From: Terriglobales bacterium | GTDB taxonomy: Bacteria > Acidobacteriota > Terriglobia > Terriglobales > Acidobacteriaceae | NCBI GenBank assembly: GCA_035573675.1 | Contig: DATMAB010000017.1 | Location: forward strand, 1-64,000 | DNA: 64,000 nt | Direction: 5' to 3' | Shown: one piece after another, positions 1 to 9,144 of the stretch | Numbering within the stretch: the first letter of the stretch is position 1 | Layout of the letters: every line of letters starts with the position of its first letter | The notes under the pieces: generated by a model | What the model was told of the DNA's origin: nothing | Seen by the model: only the letters and a program-made list of their open reading frames with translations | Database searches by the model: none | Program-made: the position numbers and the translations under genes

Positions 1-3000
1 CCCGGTTCAGCTCGTCATAGGTGAAGCGCTGGCCCCGGTTCAGATTGCGGTTGTTGTTGATGGAGGCCACGTTGCCGTTGTTCTTCACCCCCGCGCCCCA
101 GTCCTGATCGAAATTGTACGTGAAGTCCATCACGTTGCCGATGCTGGCGTTGGCGCAGTCGGTGGGCGCCGTGCCGCTGCTCTTCACCGAGATGCGGCAA
201 GGCTGCAAGCGGTTGTTGTAGTAGAAGGTCGAGACCAGACTGGCGCCGTTGGCGAGCGAGCGCAGCGCGCCGTGCGGCGCGTACAGCGCCCCGGTCGCGT
301 AGTTGATGCCGTTGGCCGTATCCACCGCCGAAACCGTCCGCCCTGCGGCGCTGGGCGTGTAGGTGATGACCCGCCCGCTGGGATAGGTCAGAGTCTTCAA
401 CGACCCGTCGAAGTTGTAATCGTAGCCGATGGTCTTGGTGACGGCGCTGGAACCCATAATGGTGCGCTTCTCGGTCAGTGTTCTGCCCAGCGGGTCGTAA
501 CTCCACGACGTGGCCCCCGAGGCGTCGCACATGGCCGTGCGCCGGCCCTTGCCGTTCGCGATGGTCAGCGCAGGCGGAGCGGTAGTGCAGCCGGTGAGCG
601 CCACCCCGTCATAGCCGTATTTCACGGTAGCCGTCGCACCGTCGTTGTAGGAATTCTGCGTCAGCCGGTGCAGCGCGTCGTAAGTGTAGGTCGTCGTAAC
701 TGTCAGCGTGCCCTGCTGGTTGGGCTTGGGAGCGACCTTGGTCAGGACGTTGCCATCGTTGTCGTAGGTGTAGGTGATGGTGCCGGACTCGGGGTTGGTG
801 GCCGAGGTCAGCCGTGAAAGCGAGTCGTAGACAAACGTCCGCGGGCGCCAGTTGGCGTTGGGCGAAGCGCAGTTCGTAGGCTCGGCGTCAGTGCCAAGTT
901 GCAGCACGCAGGCGAGGTTGTCGAGCGTGTCGTAGAAGTAGCGTGTCTTGTTGACCAGCGAACCGGAGGCGTTGGGCTCCCAGACACGGATCAGCCGCCC
1001 CAAAGCGTCGGTCTCGCTCTTGCGGACCTTCCCCGCCTGGTCGGTGACCGTGACCGTCGGCCCGGCATAAGTGGTAGTTACGTTGTTCGCTGTCGGCGAG
1101 CCGTCGGGCGGGATGACCTTGGTCACCCGGCCCAGGGCGTCGTACTGATATTCGGTGATGCCGTAGGTCGATTCGCCAGTTGAGCGATACGGGTTGCTCA
1201 CGGTCTTTTTCCGGCCCACGTTGTCATAAGTGGTATCAACGTAGACCGTGCCCTCGGGATCGGAAGTCAGACGCGTCTGTTTAACGCGCCCCAGGCCGTC
1301 CACTTCCGCCTCGCTCACCAGGTTCATGGTCGAGGTGATCTTGGCGGTTGCGGTGACTTTGAACGGCGCGGAATTGGTGTACGCCCAAGTGGTCTGCCCG
1401 CTGTCCGGACGGTTCTCCTGTGTCTGCCGGAACATGTTGTCGTAGACAAAAGTCATGGTTTGGTTGTTCTCGTCGGTCGCGCTGGTTAGAAGGCCGGTGT
1501 TGAAGTCGTAGTTGCGCGAGACGATGTGTGTGGTTGAGCCGGTGGTCGGGTACTGAATCTGCGTGGGGTAGGCGCCGGCAAAGGCCGAAGAATAGGTGTA
1601 GGTCGTCGTGTGCAGCAGCGGGTCTTTAGCCTGATAGACCATGCCCGTGTCGAAGTAGGTAGTGGGGCTGGAGAGGTACGTTCCGCCGGGATTCAGCCAG
1701 CGCCGGACTGTCGTCAGGTTGCCTCGCGGCCCCGGCGGGCTGGCGTTGCGCTGGGTAGTGATGCCCGAGGGCTGCAGGCTGGATTCGTCGTACTTGTATT
1801 CTGTCCGGGCCTTCTGCTGGGTTTCCCCGGCGTCGGAGAAGACCGTGGTGGCCGATACCAGGTCGAGCAGGTTGGCGGTCTTGTAGGAAGTACCGGTCGC
1901 TTCGAAGGCTCGGTAGTCCGTCAGCGTTCTCCGAACGAATGGCCCCGGAGCCCCTTGGCCGAAGTCGTACTCCGATCTGCGGATGACATTCCCGTAGCTG
2001 CCGGTGTAGAAGATGCCAGGGTCGTTCTGGTCGTACCACGAGAAGCCGAGACCATGGTCGATGTCATAGGTGTTCACGACCTTGCTGACCTTGCCATCCT
2101 CCAACGTGGTCTTGATCGCGGTTGGCATCCCTCCGGCATAGCTCGACGGGGCCGGGGCGACATAGGTGGTTTCTACGGTCCTGAGGACAACTCCACTCGC
2201 CCGTGAACCCTGGAAATACTGGGTGCGGGTCACGAGCGGCGCGCAGTTCAGAGCACCGATCGTGTGTGCGGTATCGTTCCCATCCGGATCAGTCACCACG
2301 TTCACATCGTCTCCACCTATTGCAGATCCCCAGGTGTAGGACCAGGTCTTGGCGCCCGACCCGTCGTTGGCGTTGAGTGTGCGCGATAGCACGACCCGGC
2401 TTTTCGGTGTCGCGGGCTCCACGCAGGAACTAAAGCTCGCGTTGCCCCAGCTATAGGTGATGGTGCCGCCTGTCGGCAGCGTGATGCTGGTGAGGTCTCC
2501 GTAGGTGTTGTAGTTAAAGAGCCACTTGGTCAGGTCCGGTAACACTACAGCCCACAGCAACCTTGGAGAGGCGGTTCCTTCCTGGACGCCGGAGGCCCCG
2601 AAGCTGGTCTGGAGCGAAAAGCTCTTGAAGCAGAATTTGAGGGTTGCAGTACCGCCAGAGGGGGCGGGCAGGTTCCACAACTCCGCATCCAAAGTTCCTG
2701 ATGGACAGTTCGTCAGGTTCGTGGTTGATACTCGGGCAGGAATGACCCGTCCGAGCGTGTCTGTATAGCTCGAACCAGTTGTGATCTTGTTGCCGTTGGG
2801 GTCCTCAGCACTGCTGGGGTTGGCGTACTTCGTAAAGGAGCCGGAGAATCCGTTGAGGAGGTAACGCACGCCGTTGCGGTCGATGGCGACCTGGGGCGAA
2901 GAACCGGCTTCATAGCGGATGCCCGTTCCATCTAGCGACAGATAAGTGCTCGAAGATATGGTGTTGAGCTCGTGCTCGGCGCCGTCAGGGGATACAGCGG

Positions 3001-3406
3001 AGTGATGATTGAAGGTGATGGGATTGCCTGAACCATCGTCGAAGACCTCAACCACCCACTTGATTCGTAGGTGCTGATCCTTGACAACAGTTGGCCCGCT
3101 TCCCCGCCATGTCCATTTGAGGTAGCCGTTCTCTGGCGGAATGGGATAGAACTTCACTTCCCAGCTCTTGTTGTTGTAGACGATCTGAAAGTCGAGCGTC
3201 AGATTCTGACCGCGCTGCGGATACGAGACGAGCGGAATATGCAGCACCAAGTTGCCGCTTGTCAGGCTCACGGAGTCGATATCGCCACCCTGATACTGGC
3301 CGTAGGGCTTAAGCCCTTGTTCCAGGTTGGCTTCCATCTGAGCGCTGGAGCGCAATGTGCAGAGCAGGAGAATGACCGCTAGGCACCGCAAGGAAGGGCA
3401 ATTCAC
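1..3406 (-). CDS. RHS/YD-repeat secreted protein, C-terminus beyond the window edge
   Basis: The frame is open for about 1135 codons and runs off the left edge, so only the N-terminal part is visible. It starts at a GTG (3406) that overlaps the stop of the upstream gene in a GTGA junction, with a GGAGGT ribosome site a few bases before it. Residues 1-23 look like a signal peptide (hydrophobic AVILLLC core, then SSAQ). The next stretch, with a GGDIDSVSLTSGNLVLHIPL motif, is typical of bacterial RHS proteins. From about residue 450 on, YD repeats recur, for example YQYDALGRV, FVYDSLSRL, YTYDALHRL and FTYDELNR at the edge. RHS proteins form a beta-shell that can encapsulate a C-terminal toxin. 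The toxin-bearing end, if any, lies outside the window, so no toxin can be claimed. The role is inferred from the family only. Confidence 0.9.
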   Translation of the reverse strand, partial: MNCPSLRCLAVILLLCTLRSSAQMEANLEQGLKPYGQYQGGDIDSVSLTSGNLVLHIPLVSYPQRGQNLTLDFQIVYNNKSWEVKFYPIPPENGYLKWTWRGSGPTVVKDQHLRIKWVVEVFDDGSGNPITFNHHSAVSPDGAEHELNTISSSTYLSLDGTGIRYEAGSSPQVAIDRNGVRYLLNGFSGSFTKYANPSSAEDPNGNKITTGSSYTDTLGRVIPARVSTTNLTNCPSGTLDAELWNLPAPSGGTATLKFCFKSFSLQTSFGASGVQEGTASPRLLWAVVLPDLTKWLFNYNTYGDLTSITLPTGGTITYSWGNASFSSCVEPATPKSRVVLSRTLNANDGSGAKTWSYTWGSAIGGDDVNVVTDPDGNDTAHTIGALNCAPLVTRTQYFQGSRASGVVLRTVETTYVAPAPSSYAGGMPTAIKTTLEDGKVSKVVNTYDIDHGLGFSWYDQNDPGIFYTGSYGNVIRRSEYDFGQGAPGPFVRRTLTDYRAFEATGTSYKTANLLDLVSATTVFSDAGETQQKARTEYKYDESSLQPSGITTQRNASPPGPRGNLTTVRRWLNPGGTYLSSPTTYFDTGMVYQAKDPLLHTTTYTYSSAFAGAYPTQIQYPTTGSTTHIVSRNYDFNTGLLTSATDENNQTMTFVYDNMFRQTQENRPDSGQTTWAYTNSAPFKVTATAKITSTMNLVSEAEVDGLGRVKQTRLTSDPEGTVYVDTTYDNVGRKKTVSNPYRSTGESTYGITEYQYDALGRVTKVIPPDGSPTANNVTTTYAGPTVTVTDQAGKVRKSETDALGRLIRVWEPNASGSLVNKTRYFYDTLDNLACVLQLGTDAEPTNCASPNANWRPRTFVYDSLSRLTSATNPESGTITYTYDNDGNVLTKVAPKPNQQGTLTVTTTYTYDALHRLTQNSYNDGATATVKYGYDGVALTGCTTAPPALTIANGKGRRTAMCDASGATSWSYDPLGRTLTEKRTIMGSSAVTKTIGYDYNFDGSLKTLTYPSGRVITYTPSAAGRTVSAVDTANGINYATGALYAPHGALRSLANGASLVSTFYYNNRLQPCRISVKSSGTAPTDCANASIGNVMDFTYNFDQDWGAGVKNNGNVASINNNRNLNRGQRFTYDELNR

Positions 3407-4230
3407 TGCCCACCTCCCGTTGGTGCCTCGAACTCCGTTGGACTTAGCCCCGTGTTGAATGAGAAGGTATCCAGAACCATCAACGCCTGGGGCTGTTCGC
3501 CAAACCAAGTCACGATCTGAAACGGGACCACGATTCCAGAGACGACCCGAAAGTCCGAAAGCTCCATCGCCGCAACTTGCCAACCCGTTCCGTCCGGACT
3601 TGGAACCTGAATTTCGACACGTAGCGGAAGGCCCATGCCTGCATCCAGAAACCAGTCCTGCTGTGTCGCCTCCGCCAGCACGGGCTCCGCCGAGGCTAGA
3701 TACGTCCGCACCACAACCGCAGGCCTTCCGTTGACCGTTCCCGGTCCCAGCACGCGCAACGAATACCGGGTATCCGCCAGCCGGTTGTACAAGGCCACAC
3801 CGGCCAGATGTGGCGCTACGTGATTGAGCGTGGTCTGGCCCCGCAGTCGTTCTGTCCTACCGCCATGTGCTAACGCGGGGCGACCACGCCCGCTAACGAC
3901 GACCTGTGGACCATCAGGCCGCGGATTCTCGTAGCGGAATTCCCGGCCTGCATCCTTCCAGACGAAGCTGCCGCTGCCGAGCCCGCTCCCGTCCGCCGCC
4001 TGCATGCGGCCAACTGCTACGCAGTCTCGAACCTGACTCAGCGCGATCCTCCCGCCCGTAGCTGCAACCGCGGCCTCCAGCGCTGCAAGTGCCGCAGGAT
4101 CACGAGCGGGCTCCGTCACCTTGGTTGGCTCCGTCGCAGTGGCGGCCGAGTCGGGCTCAGTGCCTGTGTCTTGCGCAAGAGCGCTTGAGATACTCACGGC
4201 AAACAGAACCGCAGCGAACAGGCGACGCAT
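3403..4230 (-). CDS. Secreted LolA-like protein upstream of the RHS gene
   Basis: A 275-residue protein with a clear signal peptide (MRRLFAAVLFAVSISSALAQ) and then an acidic, Thr-rich linker. The remainder reads as beta-strand-rich, with a GRMQAADGSG strand, a VNGRPAVVVRTYL strand and a C-terminal DTFSFNTGLSPTEFEAP segment. This pattern resembles LolA/outer-membrane-lipoprotein-sorting folds, but no diagnostic motif settles it. Its TGA stop overlaps the GTG of the RHS gene, so the two are translationally coupled. A periplasmic chaperone or carrier for the RHS product is an attractive guess based only on that coupling. Confidence 0.7.
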   Translation of the reverse strand: MRRLFAAVLFAVSISSALAQDTGTEPDSAATATEPTKVTEPARDPAALAALEAAVAATGGRIALSQVRDCVAVGRMQAADGSGLGSGSFVWKDAGREFRYENPRPDGPQVVVSGRGRPALAHGGRTERLRGQTTLNHVAPHLAGVALYNRLADTRYSLRVLGPGTVNGRPAVVVRTYLASAEPVLAEATQQDWFLDAGMGLPLRVEIQVPSPDGTGWQVAAMELSDFRVVSGIVVPFQIVTWFGEQPQALMVLDTFSFNTGLSPTEFEAPTGGGQ

Positions 4231-4391
4231 CTCTACCTCCGGACCCAGAGATTCGTTCGGGTGAAGCGTGCGAACCTACCACGGTTCAGCAGGGCGTAAG
4301 CTGGAGGCGTGATTTTTGTTCCGGAATCGGAACATTCGATTGGCTGGGCGAAGAAAGGGCGAAGCGTCGGGTTATGCTCTACTGCCCGGTG

Positions 4392-4431
4392 CCCCATGTC
4401 TGCGCCACGCCTTTTTGGCGCAGACGTGGGG
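4392..4431 (-). terminator. Long inverted repeat after the dienelactone hydrolase gene
   Basis: Two 15-base arms (4392-4406 and 4417-4431) pair with a single G-U-type mismatch around a 10-base loop. The hairpin lies just past the stop of the hydrolase gene, which points to transcript termination or 3' end stabilisation. There is no clear U-tract on the minus-strand transcript, so it is not a canonical intrinsic terminator. It could also be a dispersed palindromic element. Confidence 0.45.
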
Positions 4432-4446
4432 AAAGAGGCCGTGAAG

Positions 4447-5280
4447 TCACATCGCCTTCAGCAGCTCCAGCCAGCGCTTCCAGGCGTCTTCGCGGGCCTT
4501 GCGATTTTCCGGAGTGGCGTCAGGAGCTTCGCCCGCGCGCATGAAGCCGTGGCCTGCGCCCGCGTAGGTCACCGCTTCGAACTTCTTTCCGGCGGCTTTC
4601 ATCGCGGCCTCGGTTGCAGGCAGCGCAGCGTTGATGCGGGCGTCGTTCTCGGCGTAGAAGCCGTGGACCGGCGCGCGGATGGCGTCCACTTTCTCCGGAC
4701 CCGGCCCGTAGAAGACGAACGCCGCCGTCAGGTCCGGTCGGAACGTGGCGAAACGGAACGACTTGCCTCCGCCCCAGCAGAATCCGGCCACCGCCACCTT
4801 GCCGCTGGCCGCGGGCAGCTTCTGGACGTAGTCGGTCACGGCGTTCAGGTCGGCGATGACCGCCGCCGGATCCAGCGCTCGGATCGCCTCCCGCACCGCG
4901 TTCACGTCCGCAAAGTCACTGGTCTTGCCGCCGTTCGGGCCCTTGCCGCTCAGCAGATCGGGCGCGATGGCGATGTATCCCGCCGCGGCCAGTTGGTCGG
5001 CCACGCTGCGCACCCAGTCCGTCAGGCCCATGATCTCGTGGATCACCACTACGGCCGGTGCTTTCTGCCTGACCTCGGGATACACCACGAACGCGTGGAT
5101 CACGCGCGTGCCGTCCTTGATGGCCACCCACTCCTGGTGCCGTGGCGACTTCTCCAGCGCTTGCTTCGCCCAATCTTGCGCCGACGCTGCGGCCATCGGT
5201 GTGAGAGACACCTCCGCATGCTGTGACGGTGCAGGCAGTGCCCAAAGTGCAACCAGAATGAGGGGGATGGCTCGCGCCAC
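4447..5280 (-). CDS. Secreted dienelactone hydrolase family protein
   Basis: An alpha/beta hydrolase of about 277 residues. The nucleophile is a cysteine in GFCWGGGKS, followed by an acid region (FYAENDARIN) and a histidine (GAGHGFMR), the Cys-Asp-His triad of the dienelactone hydrolase family. An IHEIMGLTDWVR segment forms the oxyanion-side loop. I chose the GTG at 5280 because the next residues (ARAIPLILVALWALPAPS) form a signal peptide. A longer frame exists upstream, but it reads through a tRNA fragment and is unlikely to be coding. No strong ribosome site precedes the GTG, so the start is uncertain. Family members hydrolyse cyclic enol-lactones and other esters; the natural substrate cannot be inferred. 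Confidence 0.85.
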   Translation of the reverse strand: MARAIPLILVALWALPAPSQHAEVSLTPMAAASAQDWAKQALEKSPRHQEWVAIKDGTRVIHAFVVYPEVRQKAPAVVVIHEIMGLTDWVRSVADQLAAAGYIAIAPDLLSGKGPNGGKTSDFADVNAVREAIRALDPAAVIADLNAVTDYVQKLPAASGKVAVAGFCWGGGKSFRFATFRPDLTAAFVFYGPGPEKVDAIRAPVHGFYAENDARINAALPATEAAMKAAGKKFEAVTYAGAGHGFMRAGEAPDATPENRKAREDAWKRWLELLKAM

Positions 5281-5315
5281 TTGAACGCCACGGCTCGGAA
5301 CTCTGGGAAGGGAAC

Positions 5316-5358
5316 TGGATGCGCGGGTGAGAATCGAACTCACGTATAAAGGTTTTGC
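5316..5358 (-). repeat. 43-bp copy of the tRNA-Cys 3' end (att-like direct repeat)
   Basis: This stretch matches 10595-10637, the 3' half of the tRNA-Cys gene, at 42 of 43 positions, in the same orientation, and includes the T arm, discriminator and encoded CCA. The sequence on its inner side does not fold into the missing 5' half of a tRNA, so it is a fragment and not a second gene. Same-orientation duplication of a tRNA 3' end is the classic footprint of site-specific integration. Together with the intact gene it brackets the ABC-transporter cassette. The 183 bases from here to the next gene (5359-5541) hold no recognisable gene. Confidence 0.85.
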
Positions 5359-5541
5359 CGACTTGTGCGGGTTCTCTATCTCCTTGACCCGTCTTGCTTG
5401 TACCCTCCCTCCAACTGGGCCATTTTACCCGGTGTTCGGTGAGGTCCTTGCTCAAATCTTGCTCAAGTTCCTGGGAGCCCCGGGAAGATCCTTCGTGAAT
5501 TCCAACCCGGCCTGTCTGGGCGGAGACGTTAGTTACAAGGC

Positions 5542-7170
5542 TCACGTTTGCCCCGAGGGTCCTCCCTTGACCACCACCGTCAGCAAGGTCGCGTCGTCGG
5601 CGAAGTCGGCGCCGCAGAAATGCGTCACGGCCTGCATGATGGAGTCGCGCAAGGCGGGTGCGGTGACGTCCGCGCTAGCAGTCATGGCGGTAAAGAGGCG
5701 CTCGTCGCCGAATTCCTCGCCGTCGCCGCCTTCGGCTTCCACCAGGCCGTCGGTAAAGATCAACAGCCGGTCGCCCGCGCGCAGCTCGAGGGCATCCTGC
5801 TCGAACTCGGCTTGCGCCAATAGGCCGAGAACGGGGCCGCCGGTTGCCAACTTGCGGCAGGCGCCGTCGCGCGAGACCACCAGCGGCGGATTGTGCCCGG
5901 CGTTGGTGTAGGTCAGGCGTCGCTCGGCGGGGTCGAGCACGGCGTAGAAAAACGTCACGAATCTCTCGGCGCTGCTGGCGCAAATCGCCCGATTCACGCG
6001 GCTACACAGCTCCCGCGGCGAGGGCGTCATGGTCGCGTACGCCCTGGTGGCGGCCTGGACGTTGGCCATCAGCAGCGCAGCCGGCGCGCCTTTGCCGGCA
6101 ACGTCGGCCACAATCAGCGCCAGCTGCGTCTCGTTGAGCCAGAACACGTCGTAGTAATCGCCGCCTACAGTACGCGCCGGTTGCCATGCGCCGGCAATCG
6201 AAAAGCCCGGCGGCTGCGGCGTCTCACGGGGCAGCAACGCGCGTTGAATGTCGAACGCGTACTCCGACTCCCGACGCTCGTTGCGCAGCCGGAACTGGTT
6301 GGCTGCGCTCGTCACCTGCTCGGCCGCCGCCCTCAGAAATTCCCAATCTTCCGCATCGTAGGTTCCGCCGGCGGGCTTGGCCTCCAGGTGCAGTACGCCC
6401 AGCACTTCATCCTGCGAAAACAGCGGCATCAGGAAGTGATTGCCCGCCGCCACGGGTTCACGCGCCGAGCGCAGCGCCGGAAACGCATTCACCAGCGCCA
6501 GCACCTCGCCGTGATCGCGGATGAGTATGGGCCGCACGCCGACGATGCTCTCCGACGTCTCGATAACTTTTTCGAGGAAGGCGTCCAGGCTGGGCGGCGA
6601 CCAGGACTCGGCTTTCAGCGTCTCCAGCGCGCGCGGCACGTTATGGCGCTTGCGGAAGACCCTGCGCTCCACCGCCCGTTGCAAACGATTGCGCAGCGGC
6701 AGAAACACCGCCGCAAGGAACAGCGCCGTCCCCAGAGCCACCACTTCGCCGCGCAGCAGCCCGGCCCGCACGAGCAGCGCACCGAAGAGGCCCACGAGCC
6801 CAAAGTACAGCGCCGCCGCCAGCAAGCTGAGCAGCGCGTAGGTGACCGTGGTGCGGATCGCACGCCGGGCGCGGCGTTGGCTACTGGCGCCGGCGTCGGC
6901 CGCGCGTGCCACTTCCTTCCGCAGCGGCCGATGAGGCTCCTTAAGGCGGTAGCCGGTGTCCGGAAGCAGCTCGATGATGCCCAGGTTTTCCAGTTCGGCG
7001 TACGCCTTGGCCACGCTGTTGCGGCCGACGCGCAGCTCCTCCGCCAGCGGACCGATAGCCGGCAACGACTCCCCGGGATGCAGCGCTCCCGACGCAGCCG
7101 CCGTCTTGATCTGCGCTAGCAGTTGCGCATAGACCGGCTGGCCGGACTTGTAATCAACTCGCAAGAGCAT
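5542..7170 (-). CDS. GntR-type HTH - membrane - GAF - SpoIIE/PP2C phosphatase fusion
   Basis: A 542-residue protein with an unusual domain order. Residues 1-75 form a YtrA-type GntR winged helix (PLAEELRVGRNSVAKAYAEL). About residues 105-165 hold two hydrophobic segments. About 195-300 look like a GAF sensor domain. About 310-535 form a PP2C/SpoIIE serine phosphatase with all metal-binding motifs: VGGDYYDVF, VADVAGKGAPAALL, NAGHNPP, IFTDGLVEA and DDATLL. The HTH is a close duplicate of the small GntR regulator at the other end of the same cluster. It lies 13 bases downstream of the permease gene, so it is probably the last gene of that operon. A membrane-tethered DNA-binding phosphatase would be an odd signalling protein; its targets are unknown. 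Confidence 0.9.
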   Translation of the reverse strand: MLLRVDYKSGQPVYAQLLAQIKTAAASGALHPGESLPAIGPLAEELRVGRNSVAKAYAELENLGIIELLPDTGYRLKEPHRPLRKEVARAADAGASSQRRARRAIRTTVTYALLSLLAAALYFGLVGLFGALLVRAGLLRGEVVALGTALFLAAVFLPLRNRLQRAVERRVFRKRHNVPRALETLKAESWSPPSLDAFLEKVIETSESIVGVRPILIRDHGEVLALVNAFPALRSAREPVAAGNHFLMPLFSQDEVLGVLHLEAKPAGGTYDAEDWEFLRAAAEQVTSAANQFRLRNERRESEYAFDIQRALLPRETPQPPGFSIAGAWQPARTVGGDYYDVFWLNETQLALIVADVAGKGAPAALLMANVQAATRAYATMTPSPRELCSRVNRAICASSAERFVTFFYAVLDPAERRLTYTNAGHNPPLVVSRDGACRKLATGGPVLGLLAQAEFEQDALELRAGDRLLIFTDGLVEAEGGDGEEFGDERLFTAMTASADVTAPALRDSIMQAVTHFCGADFADDATLLTVVVKGGPSGQT

Positions 7171-7183
7171 ATTGCCTTTGCGT

Positions 7184-9133
7184 CTAGTCGCACATGGCCC
7201 CCAGGGTGCCGTACCGGGCGTCCCCCACCGGGGTGAATCTCATGGAGCAATTGTGTCCGCCGCCGGCCATGCGGATCACCGCGGAATAGGGCACCGCCGT
7301 CCTGCCCGGGGCGCCCGGGAGGAATTGCCAGTAGCACCACCACCCGCAACCGAGCGCCGTGTTGGTGTTCGCCGCAAACGGTTCCGGCACCGCGATGATG
7401 CTGGCGTCCCCCAGCCAGCGCCGCGTCTGGTCGGAGAGCGGCGCAACCCTGGCCAAGTCATTCACCGTGAGCTGTTGGGGAGCCGCTGCGGGACGGGTGT
7501 TCGCAGAATGTAGGATCTCGATGGCGACGTGCGTCTCGCGCAGGATTGCGTCCTCCTGACGCACAGCCTCAATCGAGAACGCCATGAACAGCGACCCGGC
7601 AAAGGCTCCCGCCAGGTTGAGGGCAAGCAGTGGCGTCGCACAGCGAACCACGTGCAGCTTGGTATCGTCCCCCTCGGCGCGAAACAGCCGACGACTCTGC
7701 ATCAACCCCAGGGCAAACAGGGGCACCAAGGCCAGAGCGAGCAGCCCGGCCGGCGTAAGGCTGCTCCAGATGTACGCAAAGACACGGTTCAGGGTAATCG
7801 GATCGAGCTTGGCCACCGCGCCTTCTACCAACCCGCCATGCGAACCGATGAAGTCTGCGAGCCACGCGCCGGCCTCGCCCGCGAACAGGACCCCGATGAC
7901 CACTGGAGCCAGCCAGAGCGTTGCCCGAACCGCACCTTTCACCGCGCACGCGCACCAGAAGGCGGTGAACGTACTGAGCGCAACTTCCAGCGGCCAGGTC
8001 CACAGGAGCTCGTGATGCACGTACAGCCAGGGCGAGCCGCGCAGCCAGCCGCCCACGAGCAGCACGCTCATGGGTAGGGCGAACGCACACATCACGCTGG
8101 TGAAGGCCGCTGTCCCCAGCTTCACCAGCCACTGCACCGAGATGGAAACCGGCAACGTCATGTGCCAGGAGTGCGTGCCCCAGCTCTTGTCTTCGCCCAA
8201 CGAAAGCACGCCAGCCAGGACGGCGATCAGGAAGCTGAAAATCACAGTCAGGCCGAAGACCACCTCGGCCCTCCAGGATTGTCGGCCCGGACCGAGCGGC
8301 ATCAGGCGAAAAGCCACAACGAAAATCCAGGCGACCACCGATAACAGACTGAGCATCCAGAGAGTGCGCAGCAAGCGAAGCTCGCGCCGCACCAGATTGG
8401 CGAGCGGTTGTGTGGGGCGGCAGCGGAACCAAGCCGCGACAAACTCGGGCACCAAGTGTGCGCCCGGCACGAATGCCTCACCCGCCTGCATGCCTTCCAC
8501 TGCCTGGAAGCGCACCAGCATGCGCCGGCCCAGCCAGATCATGGCGGCGACGTAGGCCACCACCACGACTGCGACCGCCCACCAGAACGCCTGTGGGAAC
8601 GGGCCGTACTTCTCGGACAACGCCCAGCCGGCCTGCACGGCCCCCTGAGGGAAGCACATCAGCGCCAAAGCGCCCAAAGTGGAGCGGGCCAATAACGTGG
8701 CAGGTATAGCGCTGGCAGTAATGACCACGATCCAGACTGCGGCCATGACTGCGAACGGCCGCCCGAAGCGCATATCGAACACCAGCACATAAATCATTGC
8801 GGGCGGCGCCACCGCAGCGATGGTAACTAGGAATTTTTGCCGCCACAGCTCGTGCCGCTCCACCGGCTGGGCCAGGCGCAGCGCCAGTGTGCGGTACTGA
8901 AATTCGGCGCCCAGCGTCAACGCCGCCAGCAGTGCAGTGCCAAGAAAGGCGCCGGCCTCTACCAGAATCAACTCCCAATCCATCCGCCGCCACAGTGCGC
9001 CTCTGATTTGCACGGCCAGGAAAGTGCTCGCCCACGGAGACGCTAGGAACAACAGTCCGGGCAGCATCACCATTGCCCACGGCCACGCCAGTTGGCGCGC
9101 TTCCTTGGCAACTTGCACAGACCTCGGTTTCAT
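7184..9133 (-). CDS. ABC-2 type transporter permease with a C-terminal extracytoplasmic tail
   Basis: A 649-residue integral membrane protein with about twelve hydrophobic segments, for example TVIFSFLIAVLAGVLSLG and LLALALVPLFALGLM. This is larger than the usual single ABC-2 permease of 250-400 residues. The last 120 residues after the final membrane segment (LAGAFAGSLFMAFS) are soluble and carry a tryptophan-rich GCGWWCYWQF patch plus two further cysteines (HNCS and the C-terminal MCD). It starts 11 bases after the ATPase gene, so the two almost certainly form one transporter. The cargo is unknown. YtrA-regulated exporters of this type are often linked to cell-envelope or antibiotic stress. 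Confidence 0.85.
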   Translation of the reverse strand: MKPRSVQVAKEARQLAWPWAMVMLPGLLFLASPWASTFLAVQIRGALWRRMDWELILVEAGAFLGTALLAALTLGAEFQYRTLALRLAQPVERHELWRQKFLVTIAAVAPPAMIYVLVFDMRFGRPFAVMAAVWIVVITASAIPATLLARSTLGALALMCFPQGAVQAGWALSEKYGPFPQAFWWAVAVVVVAYVAAMIWLGRRMLVRFQAVEGMQAGEAFVPGAHLVPEFVAAWFRCRPTQPLANLVRRELRLLRTLWMLSLLSVVAWIFVVAFRLMPLGPGRQSWRAEVVFGLTVIFSFLIAVLAGVLSLGEDKSWGTHSWHMTLPVSISVQWLVKLGTAAFTSVMCAFALPMSVLLVGGWLRGSPWLYVHHELLWTWPLEVALSTFTAFWCACAVKGAVRATLWLAPVVIGVLFAGEAGAWLADFIGSHGGLVEGAVAKLDPITLNRVFAYIWSSLTPAGLLALALVPLFALGLMQSRRLFRAEGDDTKLHVVRCATPLLALNLAGAFAGSLFMAFSIEAVRQEDAILRETHVAIEILHSANTRPAAAPQQLTVNDLARVAPLSDQTRRWLGDASIIAVPEPFAANTNTALGCGWWCYWQFLPGAPGRTAVPYSAVIRMAGGGHNCSMRFTPVGDARYGTLGAMCD

Positions 9134-9144
9134 TCGCGCCCTCC

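Noticed and set aside
5280-5343. A longer N-terminus for the dienelactone hydrolase beginning MSSILTRAS.
   Set aside because: That stretch is the translated 3' end of the tRNA-Cys copy and not coding. The signal peptide follows only after the GTG at 5280.
5359-5545. A minus-strand frame (about 60 codons before the tRNA fragment) considered as the end of an integrase gene.
   Set aside because: It contains no recombinase motif and runs into the tRNA fragment, and I could not tie it to a known integrase tail.
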